The translations under genes and the position numbers were made by a program. From NCBI GenBank assembly GCA_032622095.1, contig CP136069.1, forward strand, positions 69,339,319 to 69,403,318: a DNA stretch of 64,000 nucleotides, written 5' to 3'. This stretch comes from Siphonodentalium dalli (taxonomy: Eukaryota; Mollusca; Scaphopoda; Gadilida; Siphonodentaliidae). Positions 41,037-53,301 of this stretch are shown piece after piece; the first letter of the stretch is position 1, and each line of letters opens with the position of its first letter. The notes beneath the pieces were generated by a model. That model made no database searches. It was not told where the DNA came from and was given only the letters and a program-made list of their open reading frames with translations.

Positions 41037-41858
41037 TTGAGTGACCGTGAGTTTTTTGTCGGGCTCGGCTGGACATGGATAGCTTGTAATCCCCATGCAG
41101 CCATGCAAGTCCGCAACATGCTGAACGATTTCCACTCGGCTCATTGTGTGCGTTGGAACATCCATGCACATGATGGTCGGGTGGGCGTGCTTTTGGAGTA
41201 TCGAGTCGCGCCGGAATAGGAACGACCGGAGTCCACCGGTCCGGGGCTGGCCAGACCACCACGGGTGGGACTTTGAAGATTAAGAAGATGAAGGCACTTC
41301 AAGGCAGACACATCAGGTTGCCGCAGTGACGCCGATAGGAAGGCCAGGTTGAGACGGGAGAACTGAGAGACGCCATGCAGTCCCCCCCCCCCATCTGGCC
41401 CTGGTGCAAGAACAACAGACCACCGTCGATGCGTCAGCCACGATCAGCGGAAACGACAGGGACGCCGATGTCACCCTGGCCGCCGACTTCGTGGTGAGGA
41501 TGGAGACTTGACCACCTCTTCCACCGTCTCCAGACCCGGATGCAGGGGAGGACTTCAAATCTTCAATCCACCTACACCGATACCTCCGTTGTCCCCCGAC
41601 TGCATCGCGGAAGAGGAACAGGAACGTCCACTTCCTGCTCCTACTAAGGAAGGGGACTCTGCATCAACGGTAAACCAACAGATGACGCAGGAAGCTGTTC
41701 GTAAACTAGAAGACTTTGAAGAACACCAAAATAAAGTGCAAAAAGAACAACAAGAAAAAAGGAGACAGATCGAACAGCTTCTTGCAGAAAGAACAGCAAC
41801 ACAACAGTCCCCTTTCCTCGGGAGAGAAACAACATCCTCGGGAAAAAAATATAATTAA
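41037..41858 (+). pseudogene. GC-rich coding-like remnant of unknown origin
   Basis: This block is clearly richer in GC than its surroundings and ends sharply before AT-rich DNA. Two open stretches are seen: 41037-41219 (contains FVGLGWTWIACNPHAAMQV and WNIHAHDGRVGVLLEYRV) and 41508-41858 (Pro-rich, then a charged coiled-coil-like EEHQNKVQKEQQEKRRQIEQ). Stops lie between them. It could be a fragment of a retroelement gag/ORF1 or a processed gene copy. I cannot name it. Confidence 0.35.
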
Positions 41859-41865
41859 AATGCAT

Positions 41866-43308
41866 TTACTTTTTTAGCTTGTTTTTTATAAATAAAAGGC
41901 AGTAATATGGGGTGAAGGAAATGGCCTATCGGCCCTTTCGACCATCCCGGGGCTATATACTAGCCCACCACCCAAATCACATTCGCAAAAAAAAAATATC
42001 AAAAAAATTAAAAAAAACCTTCTTCAGACTTGGTTTTATTCCCCTAAAAAAGACTATCAACTTGAAACGTCTGGAAGCAGCGTGGACTTAGGTACGTTTT
42101 AGAATCCCATTCATTTTCATTCACTAACCCGTTCTTTTTCAGCTTGTATAAATAAAATAATAAATAACAGTGGTGGCCTCATGCACCACGAAACTTTCAG
42201 GACCCTTCTGGTCCCAATTGCCATAGAAGGCCGAGCAATAACACAGTCGCATACATGCAATTTAGCATGATGACCTAGCTTTGGTATCAGATACTCCAAA
42301 GCATTCACCATCTGTCCATTGTTGAAATGCATTTGGAAAAAGAAACAGTGCCTCCACATTTTGCCTTCAATGGAAGTGTCTATTTACCATCGGATGGCAA
42401 ATAGCGATTCTACCTGTATGCGCTATTTGCCATCCGATGGTATTTTAAAGAAGAAGAAGAAAATCATATCATCACAATACGCCAGGCCTTTCCACGAGGA
42501 AAATACAGCGAGAGCATTTATTTGCTCCCGTAATGCAGAAGACAGGTGTAATATGGCACCCATACTATAATTGTATGTTGGGTTTTTTGCTCAAACAAAA
42601 AGTCATCGTGGAATAGACCTATGTCGAGTTACACTTTAATATGCCATACATGTAGTTGAACTGAGATGCTAAAGGACCTAAATAAACCTTAACATAGTTC
42701 AATATTGAACCAACAATTATAGTCTCCATTAGTATTTTGCGAAGGACGGGTACGAATTTTAGCACCCATGATTTGAAAATTACGAGTGCATACGGGTGCG
42801 AGAGCAATCAGCTCAGAATCAGCTCTCCCGGTGAGGAACAGGCCAACCACATTTATGCCACATTTCCTCCATGTGTCACTATTTGTGACTCATCTGAACA
42901 ACAGTGCAAAAATAATCAACTTGTCTATAACCTTAACAAATTCCTCAACCAAATCAAGTATTCACACCCATATTTCATTGATCACCTTAAATACTGGTAT
43001 TCCCCACATTCTTGAAAATTGCAAGACGATCGCGCAGGTCTCAGCATAAAGACATCAAGATAATCATATTGGCTACCAGATAAAGCATAACAACTAAAAA
43101 AATGACTATAATCGCCATCTCACAACCTGACCCCGGTGCGCACCCCCATGCCCCCACCCCTTCTTCCCCATCTCTATACGATAATACACACATTGTAAAT
43201 ACGCACCCGCACTATATACACCCAATATACGTACACATAACACTGTATAATTATACAAGCATAAGGGCCCTGCCCTTGCAAGTTAAACTTTTTGTGGGGT
43301 CCTGTTGA
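41866..43308. other. Intergenic DNA with a short hairpin
   Basis: No gene. A hairpin at 42385-42441 has arms ACCATCGGATGGCAAATAGC and complement. The same hairpin occurs near 45758 and 46947. Confidence 0.5.
42385..42441. repeat. Short hairpin repeat (GGATGGCAAATAGCG), copy 1
   Basis: Perfect ~24-bp inverted arms around a ~9-base loop. Related copies are at about 45758-45815 and 46947-47002. Confidence 0.75.
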
Positions 43309-43841
43309 TCTATTATATATTTTGGGAAATATGTGTGTCTGTCTGTCTGTTCGCGATGGACTCGAAAACGGCCGAGCCGATTTCGATGAAACTTGGTATG
43401 TGGGGGTACTTTCGGCCGGGAAGTGGCATAGGCCTATTAATTTGCCCGTGCGACGTGATTTCGATTATCACGGGATTTCGATGAAAATTAGTGTCTAGGG
43501 ACACTTTCGTATGGGGAGTCTCATAAGCCTATTCATTTGCCCGTGCGACGTGACCTTGAAATCGTGTCAATTCAAGGTCAAATCGCGAATTTTGATACAT
43601 AGGGTTACTTTTGTCCACTGAGTGTTTTGGACGGGTCAAATCGTGACCCCGACCTTCAAAATGATCAATTCGAGGTCAAATCAGGTAAAACCGGATGGAT
43701 TTCGACGGGTACTTTTGTACGGGTAGTGTTTTGGACGGGTCAAATCGTGACCCCACCTGATCTTCAAAATGGACAATTCAAGGTCAAATCGCCGAAAAGC
43801 AGAGGGGAAACAGCCCGGACGAAGTCGGGTCCACCTGCTAG
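43309..43841 (+). mobile_element. Non-autonomous Helitron, second family
   Basis: Starts TCTATTATATATTTTGGG after host A, then (CTGT)n and TCGATGAAACTTGGTATGTG. Ends with a CCCGGACGAAGTCGGG hairpin, ACCTG and CTAG before T. It contains degenerate ~120-130-bp units with TGCCCGTGCGACGTG. The layout matches copies A-D, with a different sequence. Confidence 0.85.
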
Positions 43842-46800
43842 TATATATATATTATAATTATATTGAATACGAAATAAATCTTATTGAATCTTGAATCTCT
43901 CCCGTCTCCTGGGAAGGGCTGACAATACGCTCTATAATGATAATTCCTACCCGCCTTCTTGGTAAATAGGCCCAGTTGACCACCTCCAGATATCCTTGGG
44001 GATGGTACATAAGAAATCGCCCAATTTTGAAGGAAATTCGAAAATTCGAGTATTTAGTGGCACATGCTGTCACTATTTGCCCACATAATCACGATTCCTA
44101 CCCGTCTTACCGAAAACTGGTTACCTGATTATCTGGAAGTCAGGGGTGATGATTATATGGGCAAGTATTGACAGATAAACTAACGCCGCGCTCTTATGGT
44201 ATACGAGTTTAATTATTTGGGTAAAATTTGCTCGACTTTCACGTACCCTCTCGTGTGCAACCAAGGGTTAAATAGGCCTGATTATCTGGAAAATGACGGC
44301 TTGTGTCAATAAATACTTTAATTATACGAAATTCCTTCAAAAAGTGGGAGATTTCTTATGTATACCACCGCCCCCCCCCCCCCCCATGCAGGATATCTGG
44401 AGGCAGGGACGTGGCTAGAGGGTCTCCGTTCGGGGGGTGTCCACCTTGAGAAATTCCAACTGCACCCCCCCCCCCCCCCCCCCCCCCCCTTGAATCAGAA
44501 TCCAAACACAAGTTTTGAATAATTTCATTTCCACCCCCCTTGCACCTCAATGCTCAGACCTTATCTCCTATATATTCATAAACCATGGTTCTATAATCCC
44601 GGCATAAGAACATTCAGATATTTTAACCTGAAAATATTGCATAAATCCTAACATCTAGTGGTCTAACTCCAGACAAATGCACACGGCTACGGGCAAGAGA
44701 CCAGGACACACCGGGCTGATCATTGCTGTTTGGCCCTGTGTGAGAAAATTTTGAAAACAATACAAGAAAATCGCAAAGCCTAGCATCTAAACTGGCCTCA
44801 CCTGAAGCTTTCCTATAGTGTTGGAAATTTCAAACCTCATACTGCCCCTCAGCTTGGGAAATTCTCCAACTGATGACCACAAGTTTGACCAAGTGTAGTA
44901 AAAAAAAAAAAAATTAACACTTATTAGAAGTTTTGTATTGACCACGGGGAGGGACAATAACACACTGGGCCGACCATGGTTCGGCCCGGTGTGCGAAAAT
45001 TTTGAAATCTGAACAAGAAAATCGCAAAATCCTAGCATCTAGCCTTCCTAGAGTTGGAAATTTCAAACCTGACACCCCCACTTAGGTTGGAAAATTTCCA
45101 ACTGATGACAATTCCAACGACAATGTTGACCAAATGTATGACAATATTGTTTTTGACTGGCCACGGGGGACGGACCAGGACACAAGCTTTCCAACTTTTG
45201 GAAATTTCCAACCTGTCACCCCCCTGAGGTTGGAAAATTTCCAACTGATGACCATATCAGTCCAAAATTTTGACAAAAAATAGGAAAATATGCAATAATT
45301 GGTCCAAAATCAATTAATTACCCCCCAATAAATTGTTTGAAAATCAAACTACAAGAACATTTTCAATCTATTGTTCGTATGAAATTTCCAACTAATGTTT
45401 TGGCAGGTATGAAATTTCCAACTGTTGAAAATTTTGACCAAAGATGGGAGGGTGAGACACCCCCCCCCCCCCCAACCGCCTCCCCTGTCACCACGTCTCT
45501 GTCTGGAGGTGGTCAACTGGTCCCAGTTTTCGGCAAGGAGTATATAGGAATCATGATTATGTGGACATAGAGCGACAGCTTGTGCCACTAAATACTCTAA
45601 TTATACGAAATTTCCTTCAAAATTGGGCGATTTATTATGTACCATCCCCCAGGATATCTGGAGGTGGTCAACTGGGCCTATTTACCAAGAAGGCGGGTAG
45701 GAATCATGATTATATGGGCGTATTGTGATGATATGATATGTTTTGTTTTCTTTAAAATACCATCAGATGGCAAATAGCGCATATCGGTAGAATCGCTATT
45801 TGCCATCCGATGATAAATAGCCGCTGCCCATTTCAATCGCAGAATAGAAGAGCTTAAAGTGGTCAAATGGAGAATAATAATAAACAGTCCAACTCATTGC
45901 ACGCATAAAAGACGCTAATACATATATTTAATATATAATGTAGGATAACGTTTTGTGGCCGACATTCAATGTCTGCCGTTTAGTCAGTCCGCCCGTCCGC
46001 CTGTTTGCGTCTGTTTTCCGCGAGAGATTTTTATGTCTCACCTGGATGCCATAATTTGTGTATACTATACTTAATATGTAAAATACGCATATGATAACGC
46101 GGAAATATGTAAAATATAGGAATGTATGCGCCCGATGCGATCTCGGTGGATTCCGATAACTCCCGCTAACAACAAGGGCACCTCCGATGTTTATGTAAAC
46201 AATATAACCTGACTATATACGACTGTTGTTGAATTTATAGTTGTAAATTTTGGGCTTTGTAAGTGTATACCATCATGTAATCAATTCATGATATTCAGGA
46301 TTCTCTACAATTTTATTTACACTAATTTTATTTTTGACTGGCTAAAACTGCTCCTACGGCAGACTGTCTGTTCATCATTGGCATAATATAAGCTTCCGGT
46401 GAGCAAGGCGGGGTACCTTGTCTGTGGGCCCAGGACACTGTGGCATCACCTGCTCATTCTGTATATGGGCTCTATAAAACAATGCGATTTCTTATGTACC
46501 ATCCCCCCAGGATATCTGGATGTGGTCAACCGGGCCCAGTTTTCAGTAAGGCGGTAGGGATTATGATTATGTGGGCATACATGTATATATAGCGACAGCT
46601 TGTGCCACTAAATACTCTTAATTATACGAAATTTCCTTCAAAATTGGGCGATTTCTTATGTACCATCCCCCCAGGATATCTGGAGGTGGTCAACCGAGGA
46701 TCATCTGGGCCCAGTTTTCGGTAAGGCGTATTGGAATCGTGATTATGTGGACAAAAAGCAACAGCTTGTGCCACTAAATACTCTAATTATACGAAATTTC

Positions 46801-47060
46801 CTTCAAAATTGGGCGATTTATTATGTACCATCCCCCAGGATATCTGGAGGTGGTCAACTGGGCCTATTTACCAAGAAGGCGGGTAGGAATCATGATTATA
46901 TGGGCGTATTGTGATGATATGATATGTTTTGTTTTCTTTAAAATACCATCAGATGGCAAATAGCGCATATCGGTAGAATCTCTATTTGCCATCCGATGAT
47001 AAATAGCCGCTGCCCATTTCAATCGCAGAATAGAAGAGCTTAAAGTGGTCAAATGGAGAA
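43842..47060. repeat. Cluster of a dispersed repeat (ATATCTGGAGGTGGTCAACTGG)
   Basis: A unit with GGCGATTTCTTATGTACCAT, CCAGGATATCTGGAGGTGG and a GGCGGGTAGGAATCATGATT end occurs at least five times: inverted near 43960-44060, and direct near 45600-45720, 46480-46560, 46630-46760 and 46800-46915. Segments 45590-45870 and 46770-47065 are near-identical to each other, hairpin included. Poly-C runs are at 44364-44385 and 44466-44489. A TTGGAAATTTCCAAC palindrome recurs from about 44820 to 45420. No gene. Confidence 0.75.
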
Positions 47061-47539
47061 TAATCTTGCTCAAAGTAGTTATTTTTATGAATATTAATCC
47101 AAATTTACAACACACACATACTCATATATGAATTAAATGCAATTGAGATTTTCGGCAATGTTAGCAGAATGCTACATTCAGCCAGTTGGCATAACGCCTA
47201 AGTACTAATTTACCAGTTCCACGCACCCGAACAAGTCCATAGTCATGTATATCTTTAAATCATCTTATCAAGCCAGCCATCACAGTGTATCAGGTCATGG
47301 GCAGGAATGTCATGATTTCTGAAATAGCCGGTTTTATGTGGGCTTTCAAAATTTTGGAGAGTAATTGTCTCCATTACAAAAGAGTCATTTCAGCCAGTAC
47401 ACATCAACTTTTTACCAGCTAAAATTGATTGGATCACCCACGTATGTATGGAATTACAAGTGTCCAGAGAATCAACTAACCAATTCGACAAGTTATGGCA
47501 CAACTTTGAAAGTATGAGAACCCGGCAGGGGTCGCCACC

Positions 47540-47888
47540 TAAAATGGATTCTCAAATCTGTTACCACAACAATAGCGGATTCTGCGGCAAATAGCCTGGT
47601 TGAGACAATCTCGCAGACCTCGCAAGTTGTGGCGGATAAAGTCATTCAATCCACACAAGCGGTTACAAATTAAATCACATCTCTAAAACCACAGGAAAAG
47701 AGAACACTTTGCAAGCCGAGAATGAAAAACATCTCTCCTATTACTAGGGAAGACTCCTGAATGAGAAAAACCGAGCACTTCTGCAGCCGCACCGGAGAAG
47801 ATCTCCCCTTTCCCTTTATCAGAGAAGACCACTCATCTTGAGAACACCCAAGGGTTTCCTCAAGAGGAAATCTCTTCTAAAGGCGAAA

Positions 47889-47949
<61 letters not shown>

Positions 47950-48660
47950 CAATTAAATCTCCGAACGCATCCAGACCTTCTTTAGCATCAGTTGCCACTT
48001 GCCAGTAAAAACCACCGGCGGTTCTATTCATAGCCAAGTCTTATACAAACAGTGCCAAACTCTATGTTAGCAAACAATCTCTTATTTTGTCGGATGGAAC
48101 TGTTAGTAAAATGGTTGACTCGATACACCCTAATGTGGATTTGGAAATTTTCTCCAACTTTTCACTCAACATTGTCATAAATTTTGCAACACATAATACG
48201 AGTAAAACATTGGAACCAGTCCTAATTAATATCGGTTTCATTGACATCAAAGAAGGGGTGGAATCAATTAAATCTGGCAAATCCCTACCGGATATTCAGA
48301 AAAAGCTAGGAATAAAGATTTCGAACAGTGTGTTGCAAATCGAGAAAGCTTTCCTGAAAGCCAAAATTTTCTTTCAACTCATATTTTGCCCCAAGAACAA
48401 TTAATTTCAAAATTCAACTCCATGTTTATGAACATGAGGGACAAAAGTAATTTCACAGCAATTTCCTCTCAACTGGCAAACCAAATTCATAAAGTAAATA
48501 CCGCCGCCAACAAATTAGATATTGTTTGGATACAAGCTCTTTCACCAAAAATGGCTAGAAACATTGCAGAAACCTTTAAACTAATAACGTCGGTAAACAA
48601 TTAAGAAGTTAGAGACAGAGGATTGGGCACAGAAATTGTCAACATAGTACATCCAAGACT
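47540..48660 (+). pseudogene. Decayed coding region, family not recognised
   Basis: Plus-strand coding-like stretches in changing frames: about 47550-47672 (helical, LVETISQTSQVVADKVIQST), about 48030-48404 (LEIFSNFSLNIVINFATHN and KSLPDIQKKLGIKISNSVLQ) and 48386-48604 (ISSQLANQIHKVNTAANKLD). The (TA)n repeat falls between them. They precede the Penelope-like fragment and may be part of the same element or of another old insertion. No domain is recognised. Confidence 0.35.
47890..47948. repeat. (TA)n microsatellite
   Basis: About 29 uninterrupted TA dinucleotides. Confidence 0.95.
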
Positions 48661-48766
48661 AACCAAATATCTTTACTCAAACTTGGTTTGACTTTCATAC
48701 CACGCCACCTTTACGGAAACCAGTGAAGGGCTCAGACGAGGAGGAACGAAAAAAAATTCGGAGATG

Positions 48767-49310
48767 ATGTTGATGAAGTTGGCAAAGTCAACTTCCCACG
48801 CAACCCTCAAAACTTAAATCGGAACCAGCAACGAGCAATTTAGTACAGAGGCCAGAACCACAAAAAACCTCTAGAAGTCACTTTCGTCGACATATGAATG
48901 TATATAACTAAAACCTTTTCTACTGTATAAATGGACACCCCAGGGTCATCCCACGCCCAGTAGTAAAACTTTACAGGTGTGCGGGGCCATACAAAGGGGA
49001 TAACTCTGTCGCCCAAAGAAAAAAATAGTGTTTTTTGGACATCAAATCTACATTTTTGACCAAAAAAAGTCGGCGCACACCTTAAACTGTTGACTACCGG
49101 TATTGGAGGGTCCACAAATACACTGCCTAACAGAAAAAAATGGCTTCAGTTATATACATTCCGATGTCGACAAAATATATTTTTTCTTGTCTGGCCTCTG
49201 TACTAATTAAGGAATTACGTAACATGCCCAATTTAGTAATAACAAAAACAGACAAAGGCAGTTGTGTAGTTTTAATGTCGAAGGACAAATACAATCAGGA
49301 GGCATTGCGT
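48767..49310 (+). pseudogene. Penelope-like reverse transcriptase fragment, split by a MITE
   Basis: A plus-strand frame (FPRNPQNLNRNQQRAI) stops at the MITE at 48841 and resumes after it at 49206 with IKELRNMPNLVITKTDKGSC then VVLMSKDKYNQEALRH. The ITKxDKGxxVVxMxKxxY signature is the N-terminal part of Penelope-like and related reverse transcriptases. The frames on both sides agree when the MITE and one ATT copy are discounted. The catalytic YxDD part is absent. At about 49310 the sequence passes into a different dispersed repeat. Confidence 0.65.
48841..49205. mobile_element. MITE inside the Penelope-like fragment
   Basis: 365 bp with inverted ends TAGTACAGAGGCCAG and CTGGCCTCTGTACTA. ATT flanks both sides (48838-48840, 49206-49208), though a TA duplication is also possible. 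No transposase. A central copy of ATATACATTCATATGTCG-type sequence occurs near both ends. Confidence 0.8.
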
Positions 49311-52300
49311 CATAGTGTGGTCGTGGTACGCAAAAAAAGGGGTCAACCCAGAAGAAATTGGTATAGAAGCGATCTCGGTGTCATTCAACGCGGGAGAATC
49401 TCTGCTACAACATATCAAAAATCCGCTAAAATCCGCTTTGGGCAAAATCCAGGATCCAAGATGGCGTCCAACATGGCCGCCTTTAGTCAAAAGAGATTCT
49501 GACTGAGATTAATTCGACATAATGAGAACAAATGTTGCCATATTTATACAAATGTATACATTTTTGCGAAGGTAAAGTATTATGCCACATATCTATAGAA
49601 AAAATGGAACCCCTCGCCCCAGATGGCTGCCAAAATGGTGGCCTAAACTCGAAAATTTGAAACTTTTGCCTAATATCTTAAAGATCAATTCCTGTTGTTT
49701 GATAATGGTTCAGACTGGCGATATTTAGAATGGTCGTCAGAGGGTTAGACCCAGAAGGAAATGGTAAAGAAACGGTTTTGTTGTCATTCGTCGCGGGAGA
49801 ATCTCGTGTATAACATATCCAAAATCCGCTAAAATCCGCTTTGGGGAAAATACAGAATTCAAGATGGCGTCCAACATGGTCGCCAATAATAATGAAAATG
49901 GCAAATATGTAGTTATTCACGAAAACCCATTCGACAAAACGCCAATTCGGCACCAATACACATCATTGATTGAAATCAATGTTTTTTGTGGGGATGAATA
50001 GCCAATCACGATTCAAAATGCTAAGATGGCTACCAAAATGGCCACCGAAAATTGTCGAAATTTAAGTTCTGCTCAGAGGAAAGCCGAAACAACACTTCGG
50101 TTGTGAGCTAACGATGACAGACCCATTAAACATGTTGCCAATAATCTACTACCACAATCAGTTCAGCCCGAAATGTTCCAACTAAGCAGTATCTACTGCA
50201 GGATCCAACACGATGTCCACTTATTACGAGGGACTATCTGGAAATTAATTATAAAGAAATTAAATTGCTACGAATCTGGATTATTTGAAAACACAGTGTC
50301 AACATTTCTACTTATAACGACTATTCGGAACATCAAATATATGGGCATCGGTGGTCTAGTCCGGAAGCATCAGCCTATAATAGGTTTTCCAGTGCTGGCG
50401 AAAGTGAAAAGGACAGGAGGGAAAAGCGAATAATCTGGGGTTTACTTAATTGGTGGGCAAGTTGGTTATCGGAGCTGGGGAGTTTCAACGTAAAATTATG
50501 TTCTTCAATATCAAGAGGAAAAATGAAAATTCGCACGTACATTGTATACCCTTCACACTTTATGTGACAATTCCGTGTCATGCGATTGTGGGTATATACA
50601 TGTAGATAGAAACATTCTAGTACATATATAGACGCACCTATATCTTCTACACATTTAGTGAATTTCATCAATGATATGTAGACACAATGTGCGTCACGGC
50701 TGGATCTGACCCGTAGGCGTAAAGGTATCAGCCATTTAGCTTGATTAACTGGCATTTCAAGGTTGTCATTGGATAGAAATGCCACATGAACATGGTGATT
50801 AACAACATCACTGGGGGTAAGCTGCTCCATGGGAAGCGGTTCGCTTGTGATAAAAGCTCCAGTGCGCATGAGCGAAGCTCCAATGCGCATCCGGTCAGAA
50901 GAAGTTATTTTATTTACAACATTCAAAGAACACAGATTGAAGGTAAGGAATAGAAAAGAAATTCCACTGCTGCTCCCTTCTACGATAACATTTATAACAA
51001 AATCAGGGACGTTTTGTCACATCTTTGCTCACAATACCCTCCTTTTCCCAGTTTAGCATTGCTGAAACGTATTCCCTATGCATTTACTATATATGGGTAA
51101 CTACCGAAAGTAACCGGGTGAATAGACCGTATTTAAAAGTTTATTTGAGCGTGAACAATATTGAACAATAAAGCTAATACGTCATCTTGTAATCCCCAAT
51201 CAGTTTCGATGTATTCTGCTCATTTAAATCAATGTCAGAAAGCTTTCAAATCATGACAAAAAGCCCCAGTGCCATTGCGATAACAGGTTACACATCGTGT
51301 GCGCTTGTGATGAAATAAAGCGCCAGTGCGTAGGTGTCATGGAATCGTAATTGACTTATTTTGGCAGGATAATCAACATTCTGACAACCGAAAACTACAG
51401 AAGGTGGTGTGTGCTTTCCTCAGAGTCATTTTCTTCAATTAGCTTGTGTTTTATGTTGCAATTTAATATATTATATATCTTTTATAGCATAAATATCCGA
51501 ATACGAATGTAATTATGACAATTAAGAATGTAATACAAATGATACGAATGTAATTACGATAATTAGACATTAGTATATATAATTACTATAATATAATAAT
51601 TATATTCATATCATTTGCAGTGCATTCTTCGCAGAACCATAACACCATATGTATAGTGGCGATATGGCTTCGTAATTATGATTATTAGACATTTATTTTA
51701 GTTGGGAATACGTTGAACTGGTATCGCTATGTTGCTTCAGTGAAAGCTCACACCTTGATGTAGGATTGGGAGTGTCAGGGACGTGACTAGAGGGTCTTGG
51801 TTTGGGTGGGTGTCAAACTTCGAATTTCCAACTGTATCCCCCACTTTGGAGCACATTTTAATCTCAACTTAAGACTTTCCTTTTGCACACTCTTGAGCTT
51901 GAATATTCTGACTGTTACCTGAAACAGGTTTGTAACTGGTTGGAACTCCAACGATATACCCCCATATATTTGAAAGTATCTGAAATATATGTTGTAAATA
52001 TAAATGTCTTTCAACTCCGGGTGGAGTGCAAATCACAGGGGTCCGGGAATATATATGTTTTTAATTTATTATAGTATTTTGAGAAAATAATATGATAAAT
52101 TAAAACAAAAAATTCCTGGACCCCTGTATTGCAAATTGAATTGCCCACTATTGCCCACCCGCAATGAAGACACTCTAACGACAATTATACCTGATTATCT
52201 TGCGCTTATTATTTCATTATTGTCATTTCAGATGTATGCGGGTATGGAAGGGTCAATGGAGGATTCAATGATCTTAATGGACCTTTCTGAAAAGATATTA

Positions 52301-53301
52301 AAATGCATCCATAATTGCATGTATTTGGCATTATGTTTTGCAATTAGTTGATTTTAATAACTAAAGCGTCTTTTGAAAAATGTTGTTGTTGTTATTGTTG
52401 TTGTTGGAATCTGATTATACGGGGACCACCTGATCGGATTGTCTGCCTTTAATAGGTCATGCATGCCGTTTTCGTGCCATTTATATATAATGGCACATCC
52501 ATATTGTGTTATGACTTACACAAGCCGCATATCAACAATTATTTTGCAAGATTAATTATGCGAATACATGCATGCCATGGTCAATCTCCCACATCGTAAT
52601 ATGCATACATGATCAACCCACTATTCGAAATCAATTAGGCTGACAACAAACGAATAGTTTTAATTATTTCCGTACAATAACATGTGAATCACACAGCACT
52701 GCATGTACATTCAAAAACATATAGATTGGAGTATATAATAGGATATACTATTGGTATATAACTGATAATTCACGGATAATTCCAATAATGCCAATGTGAT
52801 TGAAATAATAAATACGAACTTGTTTCGATCGTTTTCACCTCTGCAATTCCCTAAATCTCTTTTTAAATGCGCACTGGAGCCCTCCAGTCCCGGCGGTCTA
52901 CGAGCTGGCGCTTATCGAAATACGAACTGGAGCGTCCACGTGGTGGTGTTAAAATGCATTTTTCTCAGTATTTAGTTGTTTGAGACACCAACGCCAACAA
53001 CAATCGCACGACGGAGATATTTGTTATAGCAATTGATACGCGACATTATTCAGATTATTTCGTTTTCATACACAAAATATCATGTTATTAAGAATTTTCT
53101 CGTTACACAATCGGGTTTTGAAGTGATAAATCAGCTGCTTCTGCATGGTATGGAAATGTGTTCGAATAAATGCGATATATAAATCACAGTTGAAGCATGT
53201 TGGTCATTTGTGACCGACGTTCCATAGAATAATGCTGTTTATAGAGATAATACGTACCATTTTGAATACTTCAGTTTCCTTTTTCACAAAATAATCACAG
53301 A
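49311..53301. other. Intergenic DNA with dispersed repeat copies
   Basis: Copies of the AAGATGGCGTCCAACATGG repeat at about 49320-49500 and 49740-49890. About 50810-50870 is an inverted copy of 53321-53385 (GGGAAGCGGTTCGCTTGTGA). About 51480-51610 is very AT-rich. A foldback-type end at 52385-52450 is related to 5221-6158. No gene supported. Confidence 0.5.
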
